Assembly: GCA_016786845.1 (NCBI GenBank) | Contig: JAEUVB010000015.1 | Location: 332,867 to 396,866 of the forward strand | Direction: 5' to 3' | Length of the DNA: 64,000 nucleotides | Source: Chitinophagaceae bacterium | GTDB lineage: Bacteria; Bacteroidota; Bacteroidia; Chitinophagales; Chitinophagaceae | Shown: in pieces, positions 9,301-17,112 of the stretch | Numbering within the stretch: the first letter of the stretch is position 1 | Layout of the letters: every line of letters begins with the position of its first letter | Translations under genes and position numbers: made by a program | Notes under the pieces: generated by a model | Told to the model about the DNA's origin: nothing | Databases searched by the model: none | Seen by the model: the letters and a program-made list of their open reading frames with translations, nothing else

Positions 9301-9741
9301 GAAATATTAATTCCGGATACTTATGTTGAAAATATTCAGGAACGACTTTCGCTGTATACTCAATTGGATGATTGTGAAACGGAAGAAGAGTTGACTGCAT
9401 TTGGTCATTCCTTAAAGGATCGTTTTGGTCCTTTGCCTGCACCGGTTGAAAATTTATTTGAAGCTTTAAGGGTGAGATGGGTGGCAAAGGAATTGGGCTT
9501 CGAAAAACTCATCGTTAAGAATGGTCAAATGAGGATGTATTTTGTAACCAATCCCGATTCGCCGTATTTTCAAAGTGAAACATTTGGTCGTATTTTGGAG
9601 GCGATTCAGTATAAAATGAAAAATGCCAGACTGAAAAATGTCGGCACCGCCCAAATGTTAGTGGTGGATCAAATCCGTTCGATACAGCAAGTACACGCCG
9701 TATTGAAGTTGTTCCTTCCCGTTGCAAACGCAATGGTATAG
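6364..9741 (+). CDS. mfd: transcription-repair coupling factor Mfd
   Basis: 1125 residues, full length. Mfd displaces RNA polymerase stalled at DNA damage and recruits UvrA. Order of domains: UvrB-like N-terminal modules (about 1-330); a CarD-like polymerase-interaction domain at about 441-510 beginning LQPGDFVAHIDHGIGRYSG; a RecG-like translocase with Walker A GDVGFGKTE (about 592-600) and Walker B IDEEQ (about 691); the TATPIPRTLQ segment; and the C-terminal TRCF domain (about 970-1110). The ATG at 6364 is preceded by a promoter-like box. Nothing looks unusual; it appears to be a free-standing housekeeping gene. Confidence 0.97.
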   Translation: MNVQYLQDLYAQHPRLKSLTDDILLPGAKLIELKDCRASAFSFFSSAVFKSLDVNHVFVFDDKESAAYFHNDFESLTGALDVFLFPDSYKKTGHLGELNSSHVMLRTEALMKFNAPEVHRKVLVTYPEALLEKVINTESFTKNTIYIKQSQKLDVPFLIEFMVDLGFTKTDFVYEPGQFAIRGGIIDIYSFGNEHPYRVELFDDEVESIRLFDPETQLSLRNLLQVTIIPNIETQFEHREKISLLDFLPENTIFWLNNADLMVDRIMRVEKQFEEKEYIEILSDDEQVQKLHVADIEAASAILDKLKQRKVIEFNKGFASDVLQMQVFRTYPFQTKEQPSFNRNFELLIKDLQEKRESHFSLFMCSENAKQLERLRSIFEDLNAQIQFTPVPLSLSQGFIDQDLKVVCYTDHQIFQRYHKYKMKQAYSQGKALSLRTLRELQPGDFVAHIDHGIGRYSGLQKIDVNGTMQEAVRILYRDNDVLYVNINSLHKITRYSGKDGAEPKVHKIGSGVWDKLKTKTKKQVKDIASDLIKLYAERKASKGFAHSPDSYLQTELEVSFMYEDTPDQSKATMDVKKDMESDAPMDRLVCGDVGFGKTEVAIRAAFKSIVDGKQAAVLVPTTILAYQHYQNFKERLKEFPCTVDFINRFKSAKEKKDTLKRLEEGKIDIIIGTHAILSKDVKFKDLGILVIDEEQKFGVTAKEKIRAMKTNVDTLTLTATPIPRTLQFSLMGARDLSIINTPPPNRQPVQTEVAMFNEFLIRDAIYYETERGGQVFFIHNRIQGLAEMKAYLQALCPDISIGMAHGQLEGDELEEAILDFMAQKYDVLLCTNIVESGVDIPNANTIIVNNAHQFGLSDLHQLRGRVGRSNKKAFCYLLSPAMSLLPNDARKRLQTIEQYSELGSGFQIAMRDLDIRGAGNMLGGEQSGFITDIGFEMYQKILNETIRELKHTDFKEVFKDQIIDKADYVSDCTVDTDFEILIPDTYVENIQERLSLYTQLDDCETEEELTAFGHSLKDRFGPLPAPVENLFEALRVRWVAKELGFEKLIVKNGQMRMYFVTNPDSPYFQSETFGRILEAIQYKMKNARLKNVGTAQMLVVDQIRSIQQVHAVLKLFLPVANAMV

Positions 9742-9853
9742 CTTGTTTTGACCACCTTTTGGTATTTCCCGATAAGTTACCCACAGCTGTGAATTACTCT
9801 TTCCCGACCCGATAGCGGCTTTCCCTACATTTACAACAACAAAAAACGATACG

Positions 9854-10522
9854 ATGACGATAGAACAATTGATGTTGCAAAGTGAAGCCTTGATCTTCGG
9901 ATCCGATCGCCCGCTTACAACAATAGATATAGCCCAATTACTCAATGATCCAAACGCTGAAGAAGCACTTGATGTTGAAAAGCTGACCAGTGCACTTGAA
10001 GCCATTGTAGAAAAATATTCTTCCGATTTTTATCCTTTTGAAGTGAAACAAATCGGTGGTGGATTTCAGTTTTTGAGTAAAAAAGATTTTTACCCATCCC
10101 TGGCCCGACTCAATGGTGAAAAATTCACCAAGCGATTATCCGCTGCGGCGATGGAAACCCTCGCAATTATCGCATATAAGCAACCCATTACCAAAGGGGA
10201 AATTGAACATATCCGGGGTGTCAATTCTGATTATTCTGTACAAAAGCTGTTGGAAAAGGAACTGATCGTGATTTCCGGACGCCTGGACGATATGGTGGGT
10301 AAGCCTTTGACCTATAATACCTCTAAATCATTTATGGATTATTTGGGACTCAATACTTTGGAAGATTTGCCGAAGCTGAGCGATATCTACCAGCATGAAG
10401 TGGTGGTGCCAACTGAAGCGGTTGAAGCAGTACCGGAAGGCTCCTCTCAAATGGTGGTTTCCGAAAATGGTGAATTGCAGGAAATCGATCATACTTCAGC
10501 CAGCGGACAAGAGAACGCATAA
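9854..10522 (+). CDS. scpB: segregation and condensation protein ScpB
   Basis: 222 residues. The body from about 5 to 160 shows the two winged-helix domains of ScpB, including the diagnostic segments LSAAAMETLAIIAYKQPITK and IRGVNSDYSVQKLLEKELI. ScpB is the kleisin-associated subunit of the SMC-ScpA complex that condenses and segregates chromosomes. The tail beyond about 165 is acidic and low in complexity, as often seen in the family. ScpA and SMC are not in this window. The gene converges with the ArsR-type regulator on the other strand, with a terminator between them. Confidence 0.93.
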   Translation: MTIEQLMLQSEALIFGSDRPLTTIDIAQLLNDPNAEEALDVEKLTSALEAIVEKYSSDFYPFEVKQIGGGFQFLSKKDFYPSLARLNGEKFTKRLSAAAMETLAIIAYKQPITKGEIEHIRGVNSDYSVQKLLEKELIVISGRLDDMVGKPLTYNTSKSFMDYLGLNTLEDLPKLSDIYQHEVVVPTEAVEAVPEGSSQMVVSENGELQEIDHTSASGQENA

Positions 10523-10546
10523 AAAAAGGTCACTCTTGAGTGACCT
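10520..10546 (-). terminator. intrinsic terminator of the ArsR-type regulator gene
   Basis: Perfect inverted repeat with arms AGGTCACTC (10527-10535) and GAGTGACCT (10538-10546). Read on the minus strand it is followed by seven T residues. It lies just beyond the minus-strand regulator gene that ends at 10570. On the plus strand there is no T tract, so termination should be mainly leftward. Confidence 0.8.
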
Positions 10547-10569
10547 GAGGAAATTATATTTTATGTTGA

Positions 10570-10932
10570 CTAATTGTCTTCGTCTTTCAAGAGTTGTTTG
10601 ATAAAAACATTGACCTCTTCAAGGCGATTGCTGTTGAGCGAATAGTGAATGTTTTTTCCTTCCCGATTGGTTTGCACAAATTCAGCACGGCGTAATATGG
10701 CTAAATGCTGAGAAGCAACAGACTGTTCAACCCTTAATTTTACATAGATTTCTGTGACCGTGAGATTGTCCTTTTCTTCAAGTAATTTAATAATAGATTG
10801 TCGGAGTTTGTGATTGATGGCACGCAAAATAGCTGCCGCTTTTTTAACTTCAAGATAATTGATTCTGATAGAAGGGGCCGCATTGTTATCATTCAAAGAG
10901 ATGATATTTGATGATAAGTTGTTTTGTTCCAT
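10570..10932 (-). CDS. ArsR-type winged-helix transcription regulator
   Basis: 120 residues from ATG 10932; a longer frame to 10980 is possible but adds an unconserved leader. The core is an ArsR/SmtB winged helix: LRAINHKLRQSIIKLLEE, then LTVTEIYVKLRVEQSVASQH as the helix-turn-helix and LAILRRAEFVQTNREGKNIHYSL as the wing. There are no cysteine pairs of the metal-sensing type, so it probably does not sense metals. Related Bacteroidota proteins are small dimeric repressors of unknown ligand. It stands alone, with scpB convergent downstream. Targets cannot be deduced. Confidence 0.82.
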   Translation of the reverse strand: MEQNNLSSNIISLNDNNAAPSIRINYLEVKKAAAILRAINHKLRQSIIKLLEEKDNLTVTEIYVKLRVEQSVASQHLAILRRAEFVQTNREGKNIHYSLNSNRLEEVNVFIKQLLKDEDN

Positions 10933-11059
10933 GTAATTCAATTTTAATATGTTACTAAAATACTGAAAAAAAATATGCATAGCGTCAAGGCTCTCACCAG
11001 CCTTTTGTATGGCATATTCTTCTCTGTAAAAATAGTAATATTATTAAAAAATCAAATGT

Positions 11060-11710
11060 TTATAACTTGTTTATTTTGTTAACGTAGACATTTTTCAGGT
11101 AAAATGGCTCGGAAATGAAGATATCGGCGAAATTTTTCCGGCTAAAATGATGAAAACAGAGGGGGTGGATATGGGTTTCGCTCACTTCAATGTGTTGGAT
11201 ATTGGGCAAATCCGGTGCCGGTAAGTCTGCAGAATACAGCGCCAACTTTTGCGTATTCATCACTTCCAGGAGTTCGTTCACAGACATCAGGCAAGGTGCG
11301 ATGATCTCAACTCCGGCTTTTGAATATGCTGCAACAAAATATTCATCCGTTCGTGCCTTTTGACAAATGACATAGTCATGGTCCGGATTCTTCGCCTGAA
11401 CACTGAGCGATAAAATTTCAAATTGATGAAGCAGGATCAACGGAAGTTGATGAGCATAACAAATACCCTTTGCAGCAGCCAGGGAGATACGGAGACCGGT
11501 ATATGATCCGGGGCCATTCATGACGGCAATGGCAGAAAGATCGGACCAATCCAATTCACACGTTTTCATCAGCACGGCTATATCCGTATGCAAATTGTGA
11601 CTGTGATCTTGTTGTTGTTGTCGTTGAATAATTTGAAGAATTTTATCTTCGTTCATGAGCATGACACACGAATTCGTGGCGCTCGTATCTATGTAAAGGA
11701 TTACTTTCAT
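11060..11710 (-). CDS. tsaB: tRNA t6A biosynthesis protein TsaB
   Basis: 216 residues from ATG 11710, where the conserved MKVILYIDTSATN begins; a start at 11722 would overlap the promoter box. TsaB is an ASKHA-fold protein that scaffolds TsaD and TsaE in making N6-threonylcarbamoyl adenosine on tRNA position 37. Key blocks are the N-terminal phosphate-binding strand DTSATNSCVM and the family signature MNGPGSYTGLRISLAAAKG. The C-terminal half is divergent, as is usual for TsaB. The partner tsaD is in this window at 34.3 kb. The gene is divergent from ridA, with the two promoter boxes only 10 bases apart. Confidence 0.93.
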   Translation of the reverse strand: MKVILYIDTSATNSCVMLMNEDKILQIIQRQQQQDHSHNLHTDIAVLMKTCELDWSDLSAIAVMNGPGSYTGLRISLAAAKGICYAHQLPLILLHQFEILSLSVQAKNPDHDYVICQKARTDEYFVAAYSKAGVEIIAPCLMSVNELLEVMNTQKLALYSADLPAPDLPNIQHIEVSETHIHPLCFHHFSRKNFADIFISEPFYLKNVYVNKINKL

Positions 11711-11721
11711 GGGCAGGTACA

Positions 11722-11729
11722 CAAATGTA
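11722..11729 (-). promoter_or_regulatory. -7 promoter box of tsaB
   Basis: Minus-strand TACATTTG, a perfect TAnnTTTG box, 11 bases before the tsaB ATG at 11710. Confidence 0.55.
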
Positions 11730-11739
11730 GGCCAATTCG

Positions 11740-11747
11740 TACATTTG
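11740..11747 (+). promoter_or_regulatory. -7 promoter box of ridA, likely leaderless transcript
   Basis: TACATTTG, a perfect TAnnTTTG box, separated from the ridA ATG by only four bases. If the box sits at its normal position, transcription would begin at or next to the A of the ATG. Confidence 0.55.
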
Positions 11748-11751
11748 CCGA

Positions 11752-12132
11752 ATGGAAAAAAAGATCATCAACTCACCCCTCGCTCCGGCTCCGATAGGGC
11801 CATACAATCAGGCCGTTATGGTCAATGGAATGCTGTTTATTTCCGGACAAATTGCTTTGGTTCCATCCACCGGCGAATTGAATATGCCCGATATTGAAAC
11901 TGAGACCAAACAAGTGATGGAAAATTTGAAGGCGATTTTGAATGAAGCCGGTCTGAGTTTTAACCATATTATCAAGACCACCATTTTCTTAAGTGATATG
12001 GCTCATTTTGCTACAGTGAATGGAATCTATGCAACCTATTTCAGTGCAGATTTTCCCGCACGTGAAACTATCGCTGTGGCCGGTTTGCCGAAGGGAGTCA
12101 ATGTGGAGATATCAATGATCGCTGCAGGTTAA
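11752..12132 (+). CDS. ridA: RidA family reactive-intermediate deaminase
   Basis: 126 residues, standard length. The start PLAPAPIGPYNQAV, the ISGQIAL strand, ETKQVMENLKAILNEAGL helix and the terminal PARETIAVAGLPKGVNVEI are diagnostic. The active-site arginine is in PARETI. RidA hydrolyses reactive enamines and imines (such as 2-aminoacrylate) formed by PLP enzymes to ketoacids and ammonia, in the cytoplasm. It acts as a trimer. It is transcribed away from tsaB from a promoter box that abuts its start codon. Confidence 0.96.
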   Translation: MEKKIINSPLAPAPIGPYNQAVMVNGMLFISGQIALVPSTGELNMPDIETETKQVMENLKAILNEAGLSFNHIIKTTIFLSDMAHFATVNGIYATYFSADFPARETIAVAGLPKGVNVEISMIAAG

Positions 12133-12226
12133 TCAAGGCCTCCTCATATAGTGAATTACTTGTGGAAGAATTCATGCAGGTCTTAACAGGATTATTGTAC
12201 TTTTATGGGAACTAAAAATCCAAACC

Positions 12227-12724
12227 ATGTCTGATATGAATCAAGTTCAGGATACCCTGAATCTACAAGAACACGATCCGAAAAAATTACCCTCTATGCT
12301 CAATGTCCTGACCATCCTCACTTATATCGGATGTGCATTTGGATTTTTGGGCGGAATCTATAACTACTTCACCGTTTGTAAGTCGGCCGAAATGATTGAA
12401 AATATGGATATGGATGCAAGCGGCAAGCTCGGAAAGATGATGGCATCAGCGTCCGAATTAATCAATAAACAGTGCGACAATAAGCTAATTATTATGATAG
12501 TTACTTTATTGGGTGCTGCCTTGTGCTTCTATGGTGCCATGCAAATGCGTCAGATGAAGAAATCAGGATTTATGATTTATGCCGTTGGCGAACTTATCGT
12601 GCCGATTATTTTTATCGTGTTGCTCGGAAGTGGTGCGATGGGCGGCATGATGCTGGTCGGTATGATCGTACCGATTGTTTTTATTGCCCTTTATGCTTCA
12701 CAGCGTAAATACCTGGTCAACTAA
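12227..12724 (+). CDS. small integral membrane protein of unknown function
   Basis: 165 residues. A charged cytoplasm-like N-terminus (1-24) is followed by hydrophobic segments at about 26-47, 87-106, 113-133 and 136-155. Between the first and second is a loop rich in Met, Ser and Lys with two Cys (about 48 and 84). I do not recognise a family with confidence; similar four-helix proteins of unknown role are common in Bacteroidota. The ATG 12227 is preceded by an A-rich leader with no Shine-Dalgarno. A bidirectional terminator follows at 12744. It appears to be monocistronic. Confidence 0.7.
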   Translation: MSDMNQVQDTLNLQEHDPKKLPSMLNVLTILTYIGCAFGFLGGIYNYFTVCKSAEMIENMDMDASGKLGKMMASASELINKQCDNKLIIMIVTLLGAALCFYGAMQMRQMKKSGFMIYAVGELIVPIIFIVLLGSGAMGGMMLVGMIVPIVFIALYASQRKYLVN

Positions 12725-12743
12725 CCCTTGATGTCCTATATTG

Positions 12744-12773
12744 AAAAAGGCCGGTGTTCCCGGTCTTTTTTTT
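12744..12773. terminator. bidirectional intrinsic terminator
   Basis: Arms AAAAAGGCCGG and CCGGTCTTTTT with a short loop and one G-T wobble, flanked by A and T runs on either side. It separates the plus-strand membrane-protein gene from the convergent minus-strand glycosyltransferase gene. Confidence 0.85.
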
Positions 12774-12795
12774 ATTTAAGGTGAGCTTACCTCCT

Positions 12796-13980
12796 TTATT
12801 GGTCATTCATGATGTCTGCTAATAATTTACGCAAGGGTGCATTGGCTTGTGCCCAACTATATCGTCGGCAGATAAATTCCCTGCCCGATGCACTCAACAG
12901 ATTACGCAAAGACGGATCGCTTATGAGTCTGTTGATTTGAAAAACAAAACTTTCCGCATCATCCGCAATCAGGATTTCTTTTTCAGGGATGGCCTGTAAG
13001 GATGAATTGGCCAGCGTGCTTGTGATACAGGGAATACCCATGCTCATAGCTTCGAGTAATTTATTTTGTAAGCCCGCTCCGGTAAACAAGGGAGCGACAA
13101 ATATTTTCGTTCCCGCATAGGCATCGCGAATATCATTGACCCATCCACTCAGGGTAACATTGGATGAAGCATATTGTCTAAGGGCTTCCGGCATATCTGC
13201 CCCGGCAATATTCACACGGAGCTCAGGATGAGATTTGACCACCCGGGGTAAGATTTTTTCCAGCAAAAAAGATAACGCATGCTGATTTGGTAGGTAGGAC
13301 AAATTGCCGGAAAAGAGCAAATCGTAAACAGCAGGCTTTAGTTGAGGTTTGAAAAACTCGGTATCCACACCGTTAGGAACTACCACCAATTCATTGGGCT
13401 GACGATTGATTTGATTTTTATCTGAATCCGAGATAATCGTAGCCGCATCAAACCAATCCAGCATATTTTCCTCAAATAATTTCATCAATCGACTTTCACG
13501 TTGATAAAAAATTTTACGGAGACCCCTGGACTGCATTTGAATGCGATGATAGTTGGCAGAGAATGCATCCTGTAAATCGATAATCTTTGTATAGGGTAAT
13601 CCCACAGCATATCTGGCTGTGCGAGAGAGTTGGCAATAAACCAAATCCGGTGTCAGATGACTTAATTCATGATGGATCTTACGGCGTATATGCGGTTGAA
13701 AAAAGTATCCCACTTGAAGTGGTATGCCTTTCAACATACTGATAAAACTTTGGACATACATTCCGGGCCTGGATAATGGATAAATATGAACTGCCTGGCA
13801 GAATGCCGCAACGATTTTTTTGTGTTCAGGATTCACCGGAATATCCGTCAATGCAAATAAATGAATATCATACAGCTTGGAAAGTTCTTTCAACTGATGG
13901 TAAGCCCTCAGTTTATCCCCTTTATCTAAAGGGTAGGGGAAGCGGGAAAGGATAACGGCTATCTTCTGACGACTCACCAT
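12796..13980 (-). CDS. GT4-like glycosyltransferase
   Basis: 394 residues, GT-B fold. The N-terminus IAVILSRFPYPLDKGDKLRAYHQL matches glycosyltransferases resembling the exopolysaccharide-linked TIGR03087 group. The C-terminal donor domain contains DLLFSGNLSYLPN (about 218-230), a GAGLQNKLLEAMSMGIPCI block with the conserved acceptor Glu, and a DAESF helix. It transfers a sugar from a nucleotide donor to a glycan or lipid acceptor in the cytoplasm; the sugar is unknown. It sits 2 bases after the next minus-strand glycosyltransferase gene, so the two form an operon. Confidence 0.85.
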   Translation of the reverse strand: MVSRQKIAVILSRFPYPLDKGDKLRAYHQLKELSKLYDIHLFALTDIPVNPEHKKIVAAFCQAVHIYPLSRPGMYVQSFISMLKGIPLQVGYFFQPHIRRKIHHELSHLTPDLVYCQLSRTARYAVGLPYTKIIDLQDAFSANYHRIQMQSRGLRKIFYQRESRLMKLFEENMLDWFDAATIISDSDKNQINRQPNELVVVPNGVDTEFFKPQLKPAVYDLLFSGNLSYLPNQHALSFLLEKILPRVVKSHPELRVNIAGADMPEALRQYASSNVTLSGWVNDIRDAYAGTKIFVAPLFTGAGLQNKLLEAMSMGIPCITSTLANSSLQAIPEKEILIADDAESFVFQINRLISDPSLRNLLSASGREFICRRYSWAQANAPLRKLLADIMNDQ

Positions 13981-13982
13981 GC

Positions 13983-15176
13983 CTACATTCGGGTTAAATA
14001 ATCGACCAAATTGGTAAACAAATCTTTTTTGTCAAAATTCGCCAACACAAACTTCTGTGCTTCCAGGCCTATCGCTTTTGCCTCATCCGGATGGGTAAAA
14101 CAAAAGCTCAAGGCATCTGCAAATGCTTCAGGACTGTCTGCTATGAGTATATTTTTATGGTCGGTGGCACCAATGCCTTCCGCTCCGATTGAAGTCGAAA
14201 TGATGGTTTTGCCCATCGACATGCCTTCTAATATTTTGATCCGAATGCCTGCGCCTGATAATAATGGCACCAGCATGATATTTTTAGATAAACTAAATTG
14301 ATAAAAGTCGTCCACCTCACCGACCACTTCAACACGACCTCCATTTTTTGCCAGAAAACTCCCGGGCATATTCTTACCGGCTAAATAAAGTTTAATGTCC
14401 GGTATACGCGCTTCAGCCAAGGGCCAAACTTCATTCAGCAACCATTCTACGCCTTCTACATTCGGAGCCCAATCCATACTGCCGATATGGTAACAGGAAT
14501 TCATATCCACCACCTCAGGTCGTACAATGTTGCGCGGTTCTACCCCAAAAGGAAAGTGAAAGCATTGATTGATGTCCTGGTCTATAATCAATTGTTCTTC
14601 TTTGCGGGAAATGGGCAACAACAGATCGAATTTTTGCAAGACATCCAACTCGTAATTTTTCAAACGAGTGGTCAGCAATTTCAAATATTTTTTCTTGATA
14701 AAGGATCGCTCATTCTCGGTCAGGCGCTGCCAAATGAGATGTTCAATATTATGCACCCGACAAATACATTTGGCCTTGGAGTGTTTTCTGACCGTCTTCA
14801 AGTAAGAAGCTACATAGATGCTTTCAAATTGTACAATATCGTATTCCTCCCGGGCCAACATCTGCACCAAGGTCTGTTCAAACTGCTTATTTACAAAGCG
14901 CTCAATATTGTATGATTTATCCGTAAACAAATTGAAAAACGCCGACAACGGATTGATATCCGTTTTCACATAAACCGACTCAAAATGATTCAGTTTACGA
15001 TATAGATCGGGCAGGGTGGTCTCATCTACCCAATGACGGCTGGTATTGATGGAAAGGAGACTGACTTGACATTCCTGCTCTGTATATCCTTCCAAAGTCT
15101 GGTTCATGGCAATCGATCCACCATCCTTGAGCGGGTAGGGTATGCGTGGAGTAAGTATCAGAATCTTCAAGGCCAT
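13983..15176 (-). CDS. GT4-like glycosyltransferase
   Basis: 397 residues, GT-B fold. The N-terminal acceptor domain begins LKILILTPRIPYPLKDGGSIA. The donor domain shows YHIGSMDWAPNVEGVEWLL, LYLAGKNMP and LSGAGIRIKILEGMSMGKTII, where the Glu in KILEG is the conserved donor-contact residue. First gene of a two-gene minus-strand operon with the GT at 12796. It diverges from the formyltransferase gene at 15278. The upstream -7-like box TATTTTCG lies about 10 bases before the ATG. Substrate unknown. Confidence 0.85.
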   Translation of the reverse strand: MALKILILTPRIPYPLKDGGSIAMNQTLEGYTEQECQVSLLSINTSRHWVDETTLPDLYRKLNHFESVYVKTDINPLSAFFNLFTDKSYNIERFVNKQFEQTLVQMLAREEYDIVQFESIYVASYLKTVRKHSKAKCICRVHNIEHLIWQRLTENERSFIKKKYLKLLTTRLKNYELDVLQKFDLLLPISRKEEQLIIDQDINQCFHFPFGVEPRNIVRPEVVDMNSCYHIGSMDWAPNVEGVEWLLNEVWPLAEARIPDIKLYLAGKNMPGSFLAKNGGRVEVVGEVDDFYQFSLSKNIMLVPLLSGAGIRIKILEGMSMGKTIISTSIGAEGIGATDHKNILIADSPEAFADALSFCFTHPDEAKAIGLEAQKFVLANFDKKDLFTNLVDYLTRM

Positions 15177-15277
15177 GTTCGAATGCCGAAAATAATACTA
15201 ATTTGGGGATATATCGGTCACTCACTGTTAAATTACACTCGCATGAGACTTCCCTTTTTTGGTTGTACTTTTACCCG

Positions 15278-16024
15278 ATGGAAAAAAAGTCCGTTGTCTT
15301 CTTAGGTTCCAAACCCATCGGATATCATTGTCTCGACTATATGTTGCAACAAGCGCCTGCCCTCCATATTGAAGTGAAGGGCATCTTAACGCAAGAGAAT
15401 GCCAATTTTGGCGAAGGATATAGTCTGCGTCAATTGGCAGAATCCCATCAGGTGCCGGTGATTTCATCACTATCAGAAATGCCTGAGGTGGATATTTTGT
15501 ATTCGGTGCAGTATCATGAAATTTTGAAGCAGCAGGATATCAATAAAGCGAATCAAATTGCAGTCAATCTGCACATGGCACCTTTGCCGGAATACAGAGG
15601 CTGCAATCAATTTTCATTTGCCATCCTTGACCAGAAGACAGAATTCGGAACAACTATTCATCGAATGGATGCAGGTATCGATCATGGCGATATTTTATTC
15701 GAACAGCGTTTTCCCATCCCCGAACAATGCTGGGTCAATGATTTGTATCAGCTCACCTTTGATGCCAGCCTGAATTTATTTCAACGAACATTGACCGATA
15801 TCATCAACGGAAATTATACACCCATTCCTCAACTAAACTACGAACCGCTAAGAGGGAGCTCCATGCATTATCGTAAAGAAATTAAAGCGATCAAAGAATT
15901 GGATATCTCATGGGATAAAGAAAAAATCCATCGTCATATTCGCGCGACAGCCATGCCGGGTTTTGAACCTCCTTATTTTCTCATGGGTGATCAAAAAATT
16001 TATTGCAGTAAAACATGGCAGTAA
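15278..16024 (+). CDS. formyltransferase family enzyme, probably acting on an amino sugar
   Basis: 248 residues from ATG 15278; upstream in-frame starts give an unrelated leader. The formyl_trans_N fold is shown by VNLHMAPLPEYRGCNQFSF, the family's HxxxLPxYRG segment with catalytic Asn and His, and by MDAGIDHGDI with the catalytic Asp. These enzymes move a formyl group from N10-formyltetrahydrofolate to an amine. It is shorter than methionyl-tRNA formyltransferase (about 310 residues) and lies among glycosyltransferases, so an N-formyl sugar is more likely than formyl-Met-tRNA. It overlaps the next glycosyltransferase by 10 bases, indicating coupling. Confidence 0.78.
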   Translation: MEKKSVVFLGSKPIGYHCLDYMLQQAPALHIEVKGILTQENANFGEGYSLRQLAESHQVPVISSLSEMPEVDILYSVQYHEILKQQDINKANQIAVNLHMAPLPEYRGCNQFSFAILDQKTEFGTTIHRMDAGIDHGDILFEQRFPIPEQCWVNDLYQLTFDASLNLFQRTLTDIINGNYTPIPQLNYEPLRGSSMHYRKEIKAIKELDISWDKEKIHRHIRATAMPGFEPPYFLMGDQKIYCSKTWQ

Positions 16025-17112
16025 AGCGTATTGTTTGTACCGTCACCAACGACTTGAATTATGATCAGCGCATGATCCGTATCTGCACGTCATTGGCACA
16101 GGCCGGATATGAGGTTCTGCTCGTAGGGCGAAAGAAAAGAAATTCCGATCCTTTGACCGAAAAAGCCTTTCAGCAAAAACGACTTTTTTGCTTCTTCGAA
16201 AAGGGTAAACTGTTTTACGCCGAATATAATATCCGCTTGTTTTTTGCGCTCCTCCTCATGCGCATGGATGCCATTTGCGCCATCGATCTCGATACCATAC
16301 TCCCTTGCTTATGGGTGTCGAAAATAAAACAATGCAAACGCGTTTACGATGCCCATGAGTTGTTTTGTGAAATGGATGAGATCGTGAGCCGGCCGGCTAT
16401 ATATCGTATGTGGAAACGTATTGAACGATATGCTGTTCCGCAATTTCAGGCAGGATATACCATTGGCAAATTTTATGCCCTTGAGTTTGAAAGCATGTAT
16501 CAGGTCAGGTATGAAGTCGTTCGGAACGCGACGGTATTACAACCTTATTTGCCCGAATCGACCCGCGAAAAATATATCCTCTATCAGGGTGCAGTCAACG
16601 AAGGACGAAGTTTCGAAACCCTCATTCCGGCTATGAAGCAGGTCGATGGCAAACTCATCATTTGCGGTGCGGGCAATTTTTATGAGCAAGCCAAACAATT
16701 GGTCGATATCCATCACCTGCAAGACAAAATCATCTTTAAAGGCTATGTGCCTCCATCGCAACTCATCAATTATACCCGCAATGCCTATGTCGGTATTACC
16801 CTCTTCACCGATCAGGGTAAGAGCAATTACCTTTCGCTGGCCAATCGCTTCTTCGATTATATGCACCATGCCGTGCCTCAGCTTTGCGTAGACTATCCGG
16901 AATATCGTATGGTAAATGCACAATACGAGATCGCAAGCCTCATCGAACATACCGATGAAAAAAGCATAGCTGATGCCCTCAATCGATTGCTGAACGATGA
17001 TGCCCTCCATGCCCGATTGAAAGACAATTGCCTTCGTGCACGTGAAGTCTACTGCTGGCAAGAAGAAGAAAAAAAATTATTAAACGTATATCACACCCTC
17101 TTTGAACAATAG
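16015..17112 (+). CDS. GT4-like glycosyltransferase
   Basis: 365 residues. The N-terminus KRIVCTVTNDLNYDQRMIRIC is typical of a GT4-type subgroup in which VTNDLxYDQRM opens the acceptor domain. VYDAHELFCEMDE follows at about 119-131. The donor domain includes ILYQGAVNEGRSFETLIPAM and LIICGAGNFY, and ends with the ANRFFDYMHHAVPQL block in place of the usual ExxG motif. Starts inside the formyltransferase gene and ends inside the next glycosyltransferase gene, so all three are one transcription unit. Probable role: assembly of a surface polysaccharide or glycolipid. Confidence 0.84.
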   Translation: MAVKRIVCTVTNDLNYDQRMIRICTSLAQAGYEVLLVGRKKRNSDPLTEKAFQQKRLFCFFEKGKLFYAEYNIRLFFALLLMRMDAICAIDLDTILPCLWVSKIKQCKRVYDAHELFCEMDEIVSRPAIYRMWKRIERYAVPQFQAGYTIGKFYALEFESMYQVRYEVVRNATVLQPYLPESTREKYILYQGAVNEGRSFETLIPAMKQVDGKLIICGAGNFYEQAKQLVDIHHLQDKIIFKGYVPPSQLINYTRNAYVGITLFTDQGKSNYLSLANRFFDYMHHAVPQLCVDYPEYRMVNAQYEIASLIEHTDEKSIADALNRLLNDDALHARLKDNCLRAREVYCWQEEEKKLLNVYHTLFEQ

